Of a DNA stretch of 64,000 nt, positions 1 through 7,612 are shown one piece after another. The translations under genes and the position numbers were made by a program. The notes under the pieces were generated by a model that made no database searches, was not told the origin of the DNA, and saw nothing but the letters and a program-made list of their open reading frames with translations. This stretch comes from Ponticaulis profundi (lineage in GTDB: Bacteria; Pseudomonadota; Alphaproteobacteria; Caulobacterales; Hyphomonadaceae), in assembly GCF_042659465.1 (NCBI RefSeq), contig NZ_JBHSSW010000009.1, positions 186,001-250,000 of the forward strand, read 5' to 3'. Positions within the stretch are counted from its first letter, which is position 1, and each line of letters opens with the position of its first letter.

Positions 1-966
1 ACGGAAGCCGAAGGTCATGAGCAGATGGATTACGCGCTCGACCGTGGGATCAACTTTTTTGATACGGCTGAGATGTATTCCATCCCGCCCAAGCCGGAAA
101 CGCAGGGCAATACCGAACGCATAATCGGCAGCTGGTTCAAAGCGCGCGGCAGTCGCGACAAGGTCATCCTCGCCAGCAAGATTGCGGGTCGCTCAAAGCA
201 GATCTGGACACGTGACAACAAGGTCCCGCTGACGCGCGTGGTGAAAGAGCAGGTCGATGAGGCCGTCGAAAAAAGCCTGAAACGCCTTCAGACAGATTAT
301 ATCGACCTCTACCAGATCCACTGGCCTGATCGTCCGGCTGCGAATTTCGGCGGCACGATGACGGTGGAAGACTACAAGACCGAGTTCGAACCGTTTGAAG
401 CCATTCTGGAGCATCTGAACGCTCATATCGAGAAGGGAAACATTCGCCATATCGGTGTGTCGAACGAGACGCCTTATGGCGTGATGCGGTTCCTGGCCGA
501 GTCCGAAAAGCGCGGGCTGCCGCGCATGGAGTCGATTCAGAACGCCTATAATCTTGTGAACCGCACCTATGAGGACGGTCTGGCAGAGATCACCTATCGC
601 GAACAGTTCAGCCTCTTGGCTTATTCGCCACTGGCGCAGGGCTATCTGACCGGCAAATACCGAAATGGCGCGCTGCCGAAAGGCTCGCGAAAGCAGTTGT
701 TTGATCGTTTGCAGCGTTATGAGAAGCTGCATGCGGAATCGGCGATCAATGCCTATCTAGACCTTGCGGCAGAGCTGGACCTTGATCCCTCTCAGATGGC
801 GATCAAATTCTGCGACACACGCCCATTCGTGACCTCAACAATTATCGGTGCGACCAGCATGGAGCAGCTGAAGGTCTGCATCGATGCGTTCGATATGGAA
901 TGGAATGATGCATTTGAGGCAGATGTAAACGCGTTACACGCGCGTCAGCCCAATCCTTGCCCCTGA
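1..966 (+). CDS. tas: Aldo/keto reductase, Tas-like (5' end outside window)
   Basis: NAD(P)H-dependent oxidoreductase of the aldo/keto reductase superfamily, cytoplasmic. The reading frame is open from base 1, so the true start lies before the window and about 40 N-terminal residues are missing; an internal ATG at 25 is not the start. The catalytic tetrad is visible: Asp and Tyr in FFDTAEMY, Lys in LASKIAG and His in YQIHWPDRP. The order and spacing (PPKPETQG, GVSNETPYGVMR, LLAYSPLAQGYLTGKY) closely follow E. coli Tas. The physiological substrate of Tas proteins is not settled, so only the general reaction is certain. It ends 158 bases before the next gene, with no obvious operon partner in view. 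Confidence 0.9.
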   Translation, partial: TEAEGHEQMDYALDRGINFFDTAEMYSIPPKPETQGNTERIIGSWFKARGSRDKVILASKIAGRSKQIWTRDNKVPLTRVVKEQVDEAVEKSLKRLQTDYIDLYQIHWPDRPAANFGGTMTVEDYKTEFEPFEAILEHLNAHIEKGNIRHIGVSNETPYGVMRFLAESEKRGLPRMESIQNAYNLVNRTYEDGLAEITYREQFSLLAYSPLAQGYLTGKYRNGALPKGSRKQLFDRLQRYEKLHAESAINAYLDLAAELDLDPSQMAIKFCDTRPFVTSTIIGATSMEQLKVCIDAFDMEWNDAFEADVNALHARQPNPCP

Positions 967-1124
967 TCTGATCGGCCCGGCGTCGCGGACTTTCCCCGTA
1001 AAGACTGCGACAAAGGGCTTAACTTTGATCTGCATTAAGACCTTGCGAGTTGAAAAACGCCCGTTAAGGTTTCCCCAGCGCCAGTTGCGCGCACTTGGAG
1101 TTGGGCTGAAGGGGAGAGGATCCA

Positions 1125-1457
1125 ATGGCCGATATCGCACCTTATGTTGAGAACGTGAAGAAATATGCGTCTTCCTACAACGAAGCGGCATTGCAGAAAG
1201 TGGTGAACCACCTCGGCATCGCTCTGAAGAACCGCGATTCTTCACTCGTTTCGTGTTCTGATCCGTCTGAACTCGAGCGCGTTCGTGAGAAATGGCTGAA
1301 AAAGAAGTTTGAACTGACCGCGTCTGACGATGATCTGGACGCAGCGATTCAGGAAGTCTGCGAGATCATGAAGGACGAAAAGTCCAACAAGTCACGCGTG
1401 ACCTTCTACTATCTGCTGGCAGAGAAATTCGACAAGATCGGTATGCTGGCGGGCTAG
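1125..1457 (+). CDS. DUF2853 family protein
   Basis: Small soluble protein of 110 residues, probably all-helical, matching my memory of the DUF2853 family (C-terminal pattern RVTFYYLLAEKF). No signal peptide, membrane segment or catalytic motif is visible, and I know of no established function. The ATG follows a purine-rich ribosome site (ggggagagg) at about 1110-1118. It is a single-gene unit: a 158-base gap precedes it and a strong intrinsic terminator follows. The family assignment rests on pattern recognition, not a search. Confidence 0.8.
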   Translation: MADIAPYVENVKKYASSYNEAALQKVVNHLGIALKNRDSSLVSCSDPSELERVREKWLKKKFELTASDDDLDAAIQEVCEIMKDEKSNKSRVTFYYLLAEKFDKIGMLAG

Positions 1458-1479
1458 GCCCGGACAGACAGATGTTTCG

Positions 1480-1508
1480 AAAAACCCGGTCATATGGCCG
1501 GGTTTTTT
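1480..1508 (+). terminator. Intrinsic terminator after DUF2853 gene
   Basis: AAAACCCGG / CCGGGTTTT inverted repeat with a short loop, followed by a T run. It lies 22 bases after the DUF2853 stop. The reverse side also carries an A/T tract, so it may serve the convergent wecG-like gene too. Confidence 0.85.
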
Positions 1509-2304
1509 ATTGCCCTTTATATTTCCACCAGATGCGGAAAATCCGTGGGCCATCGATCAGATAACGTCGCCACAGTCGACCGGGCTGGCTGAGCAGGCGA
1601 TGAAGCCATTCCAGCCGGTTGCGACGCATCCAGAGCGGTGCGCGATCAACCTTGCCGACGAGAAAGTCGAGGCTCGCCCCGCAACACAGGGCAATGCCGC
1701 GCCCGCCGCCGATCTCGACCGCTTTCTGCGCCACCAGCTCCTGCTGCGGAGATCCGACGCAGATAAAGGCGAAATATTCATTATGGTCGATGAGGAATTG
1801 CGCCGCCGCCTCAATGGCTTCCGGCTTGGTGCGCATGCCCATGGGCGGCTCATGCCAGGCAATGTTCGAAAAACCAAAGTCCTGGATCAGGCGCTCGACG
1901 ACATCTCCGTCCGCACCAATGATCACGATCCGGTCGTTCGGCTTGATGTGGTCGCGTAGCAAAAGCTCTGTCAGGTCGGAGCCGGCCGTAACGGGCAGGG
2001 TTCGGCCTTCAAATTTCGCCAGCAATTCCAGAATGCGGCTGTCGCAAATCGTCATGCCCGCGCCGGTATAGAGCGGACGAAGGTCCGGCTCTGCCTCAAG
2101 GCGCACCATGTGATCGACATTCGGCGTCACCACATAAGACAGGGGCTGACCGGTATGCGCATAGGTTGTCAGCGCCTGAACGACTTCGGGCGTCGTCAGC
2201 GCATCAAAGTCGAGGCCCATAAAGCGCATACGCCCGGCGGTGTCCGGCGTCTGAAGCGGAAAGGAGAGGCTGGTATATCCCATGGCGGGACTATCGCAGA
2301 ACAT
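1507..2304 (-). CDS. WecG/TagA/CpsF-family glycosyltransferase
   Basis: Glycosyltransferase of the WecG/TagA/CpsF family, 265 residues. These enzymes transfer an N-acetyl-mannosamine-type sugar from a UDP donor to a lipid-linked acceptor in cell-surface polysaccharide synthesis. Family motifs are present: TPNVDHMVRLE near residue 60, the NxD/E-type donor region ICDSRILELL, and the signature ICVGSPQQELVAQ near residue 180. A C-terminal basic and aromatic stretch (WRRYLIDGPRIFRIWWKYKGQ region) probably docks on the membrane. The exact start is uncertain: an in-frame ATG a few codons downstream (MGYTSLS) is also possible. It is isolated from other polysaccharide genes here, so the acceptor cannot be inferred. 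Confidence 0.88.
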   Translation of the reverse strand: MFCDSPAMGYTSLSFPLQTPDTAGRMRFMGLDFDALTTPEVVQALTTYAHTGQPLSYVVTPNVDHMVRLEAEPDLRPLYTGAGMTICDSRILELLAKFEGRTLPVTAGSDLTELLLRDHIKPNDRIVIIGADGDVVERLIQDFGFSNIAWHEPPMGMRTKPEAIEAAAQFLIDHNEYFAFICVGSPQQELVAQKAVEIGGGRGIALCCGASLDFLVGKVDRAPLWMRRNRLEWLHRLLSQPGRLWRRYLIDGPRIFRIWWKYKGQ

Positions 2305-2378
2305 CCCAAATCTTGGATTTCCGCGCGCCCTGCAAACCGGCCATTGGCGGTAAGGTTCTGTTAAGCATAAACCGAAGC

Positions 2379-3467
2379 CTACATGCTGGGGCGAGGGCGG
2401 GGCGCCTGCGTGTCGTCTTCCTCGCGCGTGCGTTTCCGCTTGCTGTCCATGCCATGCTTGCGCAAAAGACCGCGAAACTGGTGATAGGTCAGTTTGAGAT
2501 AATCAGCGGCCTTGCCCTGATGACCATCCGCTTCTTTCAGCGCGGCTTCAATCAAACGAGTCTCGTAGAATTTCATTTCGGCTTCGAAATCAATGCCAAT
2601 GCCTTCCAGTGGCGGCGGTGTCAGACGCGGATCAGTGTCTTCCCCGGTTGTCCGGACAGGCTTTTGAGCGGGCGATCTGGGCCGATAGGGCGAAGCGAAC
2701 GGGTCGATGGCTTCTGGTGTAAACTCAATCGGGTCCAGCATGGAGCGCTGCAGGCTGGCATGGGTGAGCCGCTCGGCAACATTCTTGAGTTCACGCACAT
2801 TGCCTGGCCAGTCATGTGCTTCCAGCGCCAGGATCGCAGAGGCCGAAAAACCTGGAAACCCATATCCGAGTTCGCGCGCCATGCGGCTCGCGAAATGGTC
2901 GGCCAGAAGCGCAATATCCTCGATCCGCGCGCGCAAGGGCGGCAGGGTGACAACATCAAAGGCCAGTCGATCCAGAAGGTCGGCGCGAAATTTCCCGTTC
3001 TCAACGGCTGTTGGCAGATCGATATTCGTTGCCGCCGTGACGCGGACATCGCAGCGCTGCACATCCTCACCGCCAAGTCTTTGAAACTCGCCATATTCAA
3101 TGACGCGAAGCAGTTTCTCCTGAACGCGCTGGCTGGCGGTCGCAATCTCATCCAGAAAGATCGTTCCGCCATCGGCTTGTTCAAACCGACCGATCCGGCG
3201 CTTGGTGGCGCCCGTAAACGCGCCCTGCTCATGACCGAAGAGTTCTGAATCCAGCAATTCCTCGTTCAGAGCTGCGCAGTTCACCTTGATAAACGGCCCA
3301 TTCCACCGCTTCGACAGAAAGTGCAGGCGCTCTCCAATGAGTTCCTTACCCGTACCGCGCTCGCCAATGACGAGGACGGATCGGTCGAGTTCAGCAATGC
3401 TGGACGCCTTTTCCAAAGCTTCCAGCCATTCCGGGCTTTCGCCAATCGGTGAAACGGGCTCAATCAT
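2379..3467 (-). CDS. pspF: PspF-like sigma-54 enhancer-binding protein
   Basis: Transcription activator that remodels sigma-54 RNA polymerase at the psp promoter. It has no receiver domain; the protein starts directly with an AAA+ domain as in PspF. Visible motifs are Walker A GERGTGKE near residue 34, the sigma-54-contacting loop GAFTGA, Walker B GGTIFLDEIA, and an ENEL-type PGNVRELKNVAERL. A Fis-type helix-turn-helix (QGKAADYLKLTYHQFRGLL) sits at the C-terminus. At 362 residues it is longer than E. coli PspF (325) because of a Pro/Arg-rich linker at about 255-280. It is divergent from pspA, with a sigma-54 promoter between them. In E. coli PspA binds and inhibits PspF; the same control is inferred here. 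Confidence 0.92.
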   Translation of the reverse strand: MIEPVSPIGESPEWLEALEKASSIAELDRSVLVIGERGTGKELIGERLHFLSKRWNGPFIKVNCAALNEELLDSELFGHEQGAFTGATKRRIGRFEQADGGTIFLDEIATASQRVQEKLLRVIEYGEFQRLGGEDVQRCDVRVTAATNIDLPTAVENGKFRADLLDRLAFDVVTLPPLRARIEDIALLADHFASRMARELGYGFPGFSASAILALEAHDWPGNVRELKNVAERLTHASLQRSMLDPIEFTPEAIDPFASPYRPRSPAQKPVRTTGEDTDPRLTPPPLEGIGIDFEAEMKFYETRLIEAALKEADGHQGKAADYLKLTYHQFRGLLRKHGMDSKRKRTREEDDTQAPRPRPSM

Positions 3468-3523
3468 GGCGAGAAAGATAAAATAAAACGGTGAAAAATA
3501 CCATTACATTTCGTCAAATATAC

Positions 3524-3545
3524 CAATTTTAGTTTGTACAAATTG
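3524..3545. promoter_or_regulatory. Candidate PspF upstream activating site (inverted repeat)
   Basis: Inverted repeat CAATTT-N10-AAATTG centred about 90 bases before the expected psp transcription start, within the -80 to -126 interval where E. coli PspF binds. It also lies between pspF and the psp operon. The assignment is inferred from position and symmetry only. Confidence 0.45.
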
Positions 3546-3598
3546 ACCAGAAAGTTTTTTCTTAATGAAAAACAATGCACTTCGTCATTAATTCGGAG

Positions 3599-3615
3599 TT
3601 GGCACACCCTTTGCA
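3599..3615 (+). promoter_or_regulatory. Sigma-54 (-24/-12) promoter of the psp operon
   Basis: TTGGCACACCCTTTGCA matches the sigma-54 consensus TGGCAC-N5-TTGCA exactly. The invariant GG is at 3601-3602 and the GC at 3613-3614, with 12-base periodicity. The predicted start is near 3626, and a Shine-Dalgarno AAGGAG at 3655-3660 precedes the first small gene. Confidence 0.88.
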
Positions 3616-3667
3616 AAACAAAGATCAGCTCAGCGGCTTAGGGGGCCGCACATAAAGGAGAACGCAA

Positions 3668-3808
3668 ATGACTGAGTATGAGACCCAAAACAGAGGAGAG
3701 ACGATGGGCGATCGCTTTTCGCGCTTTTCTCGCTGGTTGTCTCGTCGCCCGATGGAAAGCTGGGGCTTCTTCATCGCGGGCCTGATCATCGCACGCATTC
3801 TCTTCTAA
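3668..3808 (+). CDS. 46-residue single-pass membrane peptide, first gene of psp operon
   Basis: Short open reading frame between the sigma-54 promoter and pspA. AAGGAG lies 7 bases before the ATG at 3668. The peptide has a polar N-terminus (MTEYETQNRG), a basic segment (FSRFSRWLSRRP) and one C-terminal hydrophobic segment (WGFFIAGLIIARILF), so it is a probable tail-type inner-membrane peptide with a positive cytoplasmic side. A second in-frame ATG at 3704 with a GGAGAG site before it could give a 34-residue form. The stop is 24 bases before pspA. I do not recognise the family. The strong translation signals and operon position suggest a real phage-shock component, possibly a membrane stress sensor or PspA anchor; that role is inference. 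Confidence 0.72.
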   Translation: MTEYETQNRGETMGDRFSRFSRWLSRRPMESWGFFIAGLIIARILF

Positions 3809-3832
3809 GAACCAGATTAAGGAGTACCGACC

Positions 3833-4531
3833 ATGGGACTGTTTTCCCGCTTCGGAGACATCGTAAACTCAAACATCAACGCCATGCTGGACAAGGCTGA
3901 GGATCCGGAAAAGATCGCCCGCCTCATGATCCAGGAAATGGAAGACACGCTGATTGAAGTCCGCACAGGCGCTGCACGCGCTATGGCTGACAAAAAGGAA
4001 ATGGAACGCGAAATCGCGCATTTCGAAAAAGTCGTGTCTGACTGGGATGCCAAGGCAGAACTGGCCATCGATAAAGGTCGCGAAGATCTGGCTCGTGGCG
4101 CGCTGCAGGCAAAACAGAAAGCCGCAACCGAGATTGAAGCCCGCAAGGCTGGTCTGGCCGCTGCTGAAGATGCTTTCGCCAAACGTTCTGAAGATCTTGA
4201 AAAGCTTCAGGCCAAGCTGGACGAAGCCAAAGCCAAGCATCGCTCTTTGATGATGCGTCGTCAGACAGCCGAGCACCGTATCATGGCGCGCACGCGCACA
4301 TACGACTCTCGCGTCGATGATGCTCTGGCTCGCTATTCCGCTGTCGAGCGCAAGGTCGACGAGATGGAAGCCTATGCCGACACGATCAAAGGCCAGGAGC
4401 CAAGCCTGGAAGCTGAGTTCGCTGAACTTGCCCGGTCTGAATCGGTCGAGAAAGAACTCGAAGAACTGAAGCGCCGCAAAGGTGTCTCAACAACAACACC
4501 GGCACGTCCGGACGAAGATCAGGGAGCGTAA
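3833..4531 (+). CDS. pspA: Phage shock protein A (PspA/IM30 family)
   Basis: Peripheral inner-membrane protein that forms large oligomers on damaged membrane, preserves proton motive force and restrains PspF. It has 232 residues (E. coli 222), nearly all charged coiled coil. The N-terminal amphipathic helix (MGLFSRFGDIVNSNINAML) inserts in stressed membrane, and DKAEDPEKIARLMIQEME is the conserved PspA helix a1 signature. The Ala/Lys/Glu-rich helices follow, and the C-terminus ends in a short disordered tail (STTTPARPDEDQGA). The start has a GGAG site 9 bases upstream. It is second in the sigma-54-driven operon. Confidence 0.96.
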   Translation: MGLFSRFGDIVNSNINAMLDKAEDPEKIARLMIQEMEDTLIEVRTGAARAMADKKEMEREIAHFEKVVSDWDAKAELAIDKGREDLARGALQAKQKAATEIEARKAGLAAAEDAFAKRSEDLEKLQAKLDEAKAKHRSLMMRRQTAEHRIMARTRTYDSRVDDALARYSAVERKVDEMEAYADTIKGQEPSLEAEFAELARSESVEKELEELKRRKGVSTTTPARPDEDQGA

Positions 4532-4538
4532 GACACAA

Positions 4539-4673
4539 ATGTTGATGCCTATCGCAATTCTTGTCGCCATCATGGGTGCGCTGACGGCTCCTGGCCTGAT
4601 CGCACAATCAAGAGCGGAGCGCCGTGCGCGCAAAGCTGAAAATCTGACAGAGGACGGAACGGTCAATGCCTGA
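4539..4673 (+). CDS. Tiny membrane protein between pspA and pspB
   Basis: A 44-residue open frame starting at ATG 4539 (alternative ATG 4545), 7 bases after the pspA stop and overlapping pspB by 8 bases, so translation is likely coupled. An N-terminal hydrophobic helix (MPIAILVAIMGALTAPGLIA) is followed by a strongly basic stretch (SRAERRARKAEN) and an acidic tail. The layout (membrane helix then charged cytoplasmic tail) mimics a miniature PspB. The family is not recognised. The overlap with pspB and conserved-looking operon packing make it likely to be translated. A longer upstream frame from 4482 exists but would overlap pspA and lacks a better ribosome site. Confidence 0.65.
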   Translation: MLMPIAILVAIMGALTAPGLIAQSRAERRARKAENLTEDGTVNA

Positions 4674-4926
4674 GGAATTCTTTATTCTGGCGGTCCTTGG
4701 CATCATCTTCATCGGCTTTCCGGCGACCATTTTCCACTACATCACCATGTGGCGGAAACAGAAGACGCTCCAGCCGGATGATGAACGGATGCTGGAAGAC
4801 CTCTGGCGATCAGCACGCGCCATGGAGCGCCGTATTGAAAGCCTCGAGTCCATTATTGACGGAGAAGGGGCCCGTTCCGACGGCCCCGATCCAAACCTCC
4901 GCGACGACGTTTACAGGAAGAACTAA
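4666..4926 (+). CDS. pspB: Phage shock protein B-like protein
   Basis: Inner-membrane protein of 86 residues. In E. coli, PspB with PspC senses envelope stress and draws PspA off PspF. It has an N-terminal transmembrane helix (FFILAVLGIIFIGFPATIFHYI), then the basic MWRKQKTL junction and a cytoplasmic helix with the PspB-like DDERMLEDLWRSARAMERRIESLE leucine-rich coiled region. It overlaps the preceding small gene by 8 bases and touches pspC through a shared TAATG, which supports one polycistronic unit. The C-terminal ~20 residues are a polar extension. Confidence 0.85.
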   Translation: MPEEFFILAVLGIIFIGFPATIFHYITMWRKQKTLQPDDERMLEDLWRSARAMERRIESLESIIDGEGARSDGPDPNLRDDVYRKN

Positions 4927-5405
4927 TGCCACACCGCAGACACAGACAGGACGATTATGAAGGGTGGAAAAACCGCTTCAATCGTCCGGGGGAAGAGGAG
5001 CCGTACGATTATGTCGGCTCTCCGAACCCAAAGCGCCTTTACCGCTCCACAAGTGACCGGGTCATTGCCGGTGTGTGTGGCGGGATCGCAGAACGCTTTG
5101 GCTGGGAACCGACCCTGGTTCGGGTTTTCACAGTCGCAGCATTCTTCTTCTTCGCCGGTCCGCTGATGATCCTCGCCTACATTCTGATGTGGATCATCAC
5201 ACCAAAACGGCCACGGAGTGCGCGTCCGCTGAGCAAGGATGAAGAAACATTCTGGCGCGGCGTATCAGACAGACCACAAGTCACCTTTTCGAACCTCCGG
5301 TACAAATTCATGGACCTGGAAGATCGGCTGCAAGGGCTGGAAAGCTCTGTGACCTCAAACGAATGGCGGCTTCGCAAACAATTTCGGGATCTGGAGCGCG
5401 GCTGA
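4926..5405 (+). CDS. pspC: Phage shock protein C (PspC domain)
   Basis: Inner-membrane envelope-stress sensor that works with PspB. The 159 residues begin with a charged 35-residue N-terminus. The PspC domain follows, with the hallmark VIAGVCGGIAERFGWEPTLV and a hydrophobic hairpin (FTVAAFFFFAGPLMILAYILMWIITP). A cytoplasmic or periplasmic helical tail of ~60 residues follows. ATG 4926 shares one base with the pspB stop. The family is firm; topology is taken from known PspC proteins. Confidence 0.93.
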   Translation: MPHRRHRQDDYEGWKNRFNRPGEEEPYDYVGSPNPKRLYRSTSDRVIAGVCGGIAERFGWEPTLVRVFTVAAFFFFAGPLMILAYILMWIITPKRPRSARPLSKDEETFWRGVSDRPQVTFSNLRYKFMDLEDRLQGLESSVTSNEWRLRKQFRDLERG

Positions 5406-5443
5406 CGCTCCAAGTCTCTCAAGACTTCAGGAAGGACGGAAAA

Positions 5444-5683
5444 ATGGCACAGGCAAGCAGGGGAATGGGGCTTATGATTGGAAGCATTGCCTCATGTGCG
5501 TTGGTCGCGATTGCTGCTGCATCAGTATTAACGGGCGATCTGAATCTGCAATTCGCAGGCATTCAGGTGAATGTATCCAATCAGACAGAACGGGGATTTG
5601 TCGTTATGATTGATGGTGCAGAATGTCCGGGCGCGGGCTGCCCAGCCTTCGCTTTTGACTGGAAGCTCGCCCGTCAGGGGTAA
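5444..5683 (+). CDS. Small anchored protein, last gene of psp operon
   Basis: A 79-residue protein starting at ATG 5444, with a good AGGAAGGA ribosome site 6 bases upstream. The N-terminal hydrophobic segment (GLMIGSIASCALVAIAAASVL) is either a membrane anchor or a signal sequence. About 50 polar residues follow, with a Cys pair in AECPGAGCPAF that could form a disulfide in the periplasm. It lies 38 bases after pspC and converges on mnmC, so it probably ends the psp transcript. I do not recognise a family. A role in the envelope-stress response is inferred only from position. Confidence 0.7.
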   Translation: MAQASRGMGLMIGSIASCALVAIAAASVLTGDLNLQFAGIQVNVSNQTERGFVVMIDGAECPGAGCPAFAFDWKLARQG

Positions 5684-5692
5684 GCGAACCGG

Positions 5693-7573
5693 TCATCCCT
5701 TCCGCAAAGCCCGGATCAGGAACCGAGTTGGAGACACCTGCTCATATTCCTTCCGGGACAGCGGCAGCGGCTCGCCAAAGGCTTGAGCTGCCAGGGTTTC
5801 GGCAAGCAGCGGCGCAAACGTAAAGCCTCGCGCACCCAAACCCGTCAGAACACATTGTTGCGTATTGTATGAAAGGGCGTCTGTAACAGGCGCCCCTTTT
5901 GTTATCGGGGCCAGGGTTTCCCGCAACGTGTCCGCATGGAAGACGGGCCCGGCGATTGGCATACGGTCGGGCGTTGTCGCGCGAACAGAAGCGCGCGATT
6001 GAAGCTCTGCTGACCGGAGCGCTTCAAAAAGGTCCGGCGACATGGCTTTCAGCGCGTCGAGATTTTCTGCACGTGCTTTTTCAGAGGTCTCGGGCATCTG
6101 ATCGGCCGCGATGGCTTCGAAGGTTGCGCCGAACAGCAGGCTGGTTCCGGTACGAAGCGCATAATGCCCGGATGCGAGGGCGCGATTTTCATCCGCTTCA
6201 GGCAGCTGATCTGACCAGTCGACCTGTCCAAGTCGCCCGGCCATCTGAATGTCCATGTCAGAGAGCAGGGACTGGCTGGCGAGCCCGCTCGTGACAATAA
6301 ACAACGTATTTTCAGGATATCTGCCCGTCAGATCCGCAAGGTCATCAATCTGCGCACCGCCGTGAAAGCTGATGTTCGGATGATCGAGAAGCTCGCTGAC
6401 CAGAAGGTTCGGGCGGACCATCATGGCATCATGATGGGTGAGGACGACATCCGTTCCCGTCTTTGAGCCGGTGAGGGTTGTATCCGGCAGGGGTGGATCT
6501 GCGAGCAGCTTCTCAAATCGCTGAACGTCCTTTTCAGACTGCGCGGCCTGTTCAACATCAACGCGCATCGCCAGGCCGCCGCCGTGCTGTGTGTAGAAGC
6601 GGCGCGCAAAGAGATAGGTGTGCAACAGCAGCCTTGCTTGCGGCGTATCGGCGGCATCGAGCCGTGGCATGACCAGACCGATCGGGTTCCCGCTGGCGCC
6701 TTGTGCAGGGGCTTGCGCCTGATCCAGCACGTCGACCGGAAGACCGCGCAGCGCAAAGCTGCGGGCAACGCTGGCCCCTGCAATTCCGGCACCGATCACG
6801 ACAAGACGATCAATCTTTTTCGGGGTCGGACGCATCAATGGCAGGTCGGGGGCGCCCGTTTCCTCTGTTCCGGGCCAACTCGCTTCGAGCCGTTCACGCT
6901 TGCGGCCAAAGCCTGGCGCCTTGGCAACGGTGAAACCGGCCGCTGCCAGTCCGCGCCGAACAGCGCCAGCAACGGTATAGGTGCCGATCCGCGTTCCCTT
7001 TTTTGAGTGGCGCGCCATCAGCGGATAGAGCGCTTCGGCCCACATGGTGTCGTTCTTGGCGGGCGCAAAGCCATCGAGAAACCAGGCATCAGCCTGAAAA
7101 TCCATGGTGTTCAGCCAGTCTTCGGCATCGCCGATGAAAAGCGTGAGCGTGACGCGCCAGTCCGGAAACACCAGCCGGTGTGGACCAAGTGCCGGAACCG
7201 GCCATTGTGCGATCAGTTCGGCGGCCAGTATTTCCAGGTCCGGCCAGCGGGCGAGCGCGCGGGCGGCGTCCTGCGGTGACATGGGATGTTTTTCAACGCT
7301 GGTGAAATGCAGCCAGTTGTTCTGGCCCGTCGTGCTTTTAAGCCAGGCTTCCACCGTCGCCAGGAAATTGAGCCCGGTTCCGAAGCCGAGTTCTGCAATC
7401 GTGTAGGACGGCACACTTTGCCAGCCTTCCGGCAGACCGCAGGCTTTCAGAAAAACCGCCCGGGTTTCCTCCAGACCATCAGATAAGGAGAAATAGACAT
7501 CGTCGAACGAGGTCGCGACGGGCGTGCCGTCTTCTTTCCATTCAAGCTTTGCAGGTTCAGGTAAGCGGGCCAT
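5693..7573 (-). CDS. mnmC: Bifunctional tRNA mnm5s2U biosynthesis protein MnmC
   Basis: Two-domain enzyme for the wobble uridine of tRNA, 626 residues (E. coli 668). The N-terminal MnmD methyltransferase domain (about 1-235) carries the SAM-binding ELGFGTGLNFLA and the AWFLDGFAPAKN region, and methylates nm5s2U34 to mnm5s2U34. The C-terminal FAD oxidase domain (about 255-620) begins with the dinucleotide motif VVIGAGIAGASVARSFALRG and removes the carboxymethyl group of cmnm5s2U34. RATTPDRMPIAGP and a late GLGARGFTFAP are typical DAO-fold elements. It is a single gene on the minus strand, converging on the psp operon. Confidence 0.95.
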   Translation of the reverse strand: MARLPEPAKLEWKEDGTPVATSFDDVYFSLSDGLEETRAVFLKACGLPEGWQSVPSYTIAELGFGTGLNFLATVEAWLKSTTGQNNWLHFTSVEKHPMSPQDAARALARWPDLEILAAELIAQWPVPALGPHRLVFPDWRVTLTLFIGDAEDWLNTMDFQADAWFLDGFAPAKNDTMWAEALYPLMARHSKKGTRIGTYTVAGAVRRGLAAAGFTVAKAPGFGRKRERLEASWPGTEETGAPDLPLMRPTPKKIDRLVVIGAGIAGASVARSFALRGLPVDVLDQAQAPAQGASGNPIGLVMPRLDAADTPQARLLLHTYLFARRFYTQHGGGLAMRVDVEQAAQSEKDVQRFEKLLADPPLPDTTLTGSKTGTDVVLTHHDAMMVRPNLLVSELLDHPNISFHGGAQIDDLADLTGRYPENTLFIVTSGLASQSLLSDMDIQMAGRLGQVDWSDQLPEADENRALASGHYALRTGTSLLFGATFEAIAADQMPETSEKARAENLDALKAMSPDLFEALRSAELQSRASVRATTPDRMPIAGPVFHADTLRETLAPITKGAPVTDALSYNTQQCVLTGLGARGFTFAPLLAETLAAQAFGEPLPLSRKEYEQVSPTRFLIRALRKG

Positions 7574-7612
7574 GCCCTGCCTTATCCGAAGGTATCTCGC
7601 TTGGGTAGTGAA

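Noticed and set aside
1019..1038. TTAA...TTAA pair resembling a CtrA box before the DUF2853 gene
   Set aside because: Spacing is 12 bases instead of 7, so it does not fit the CtrA motif.
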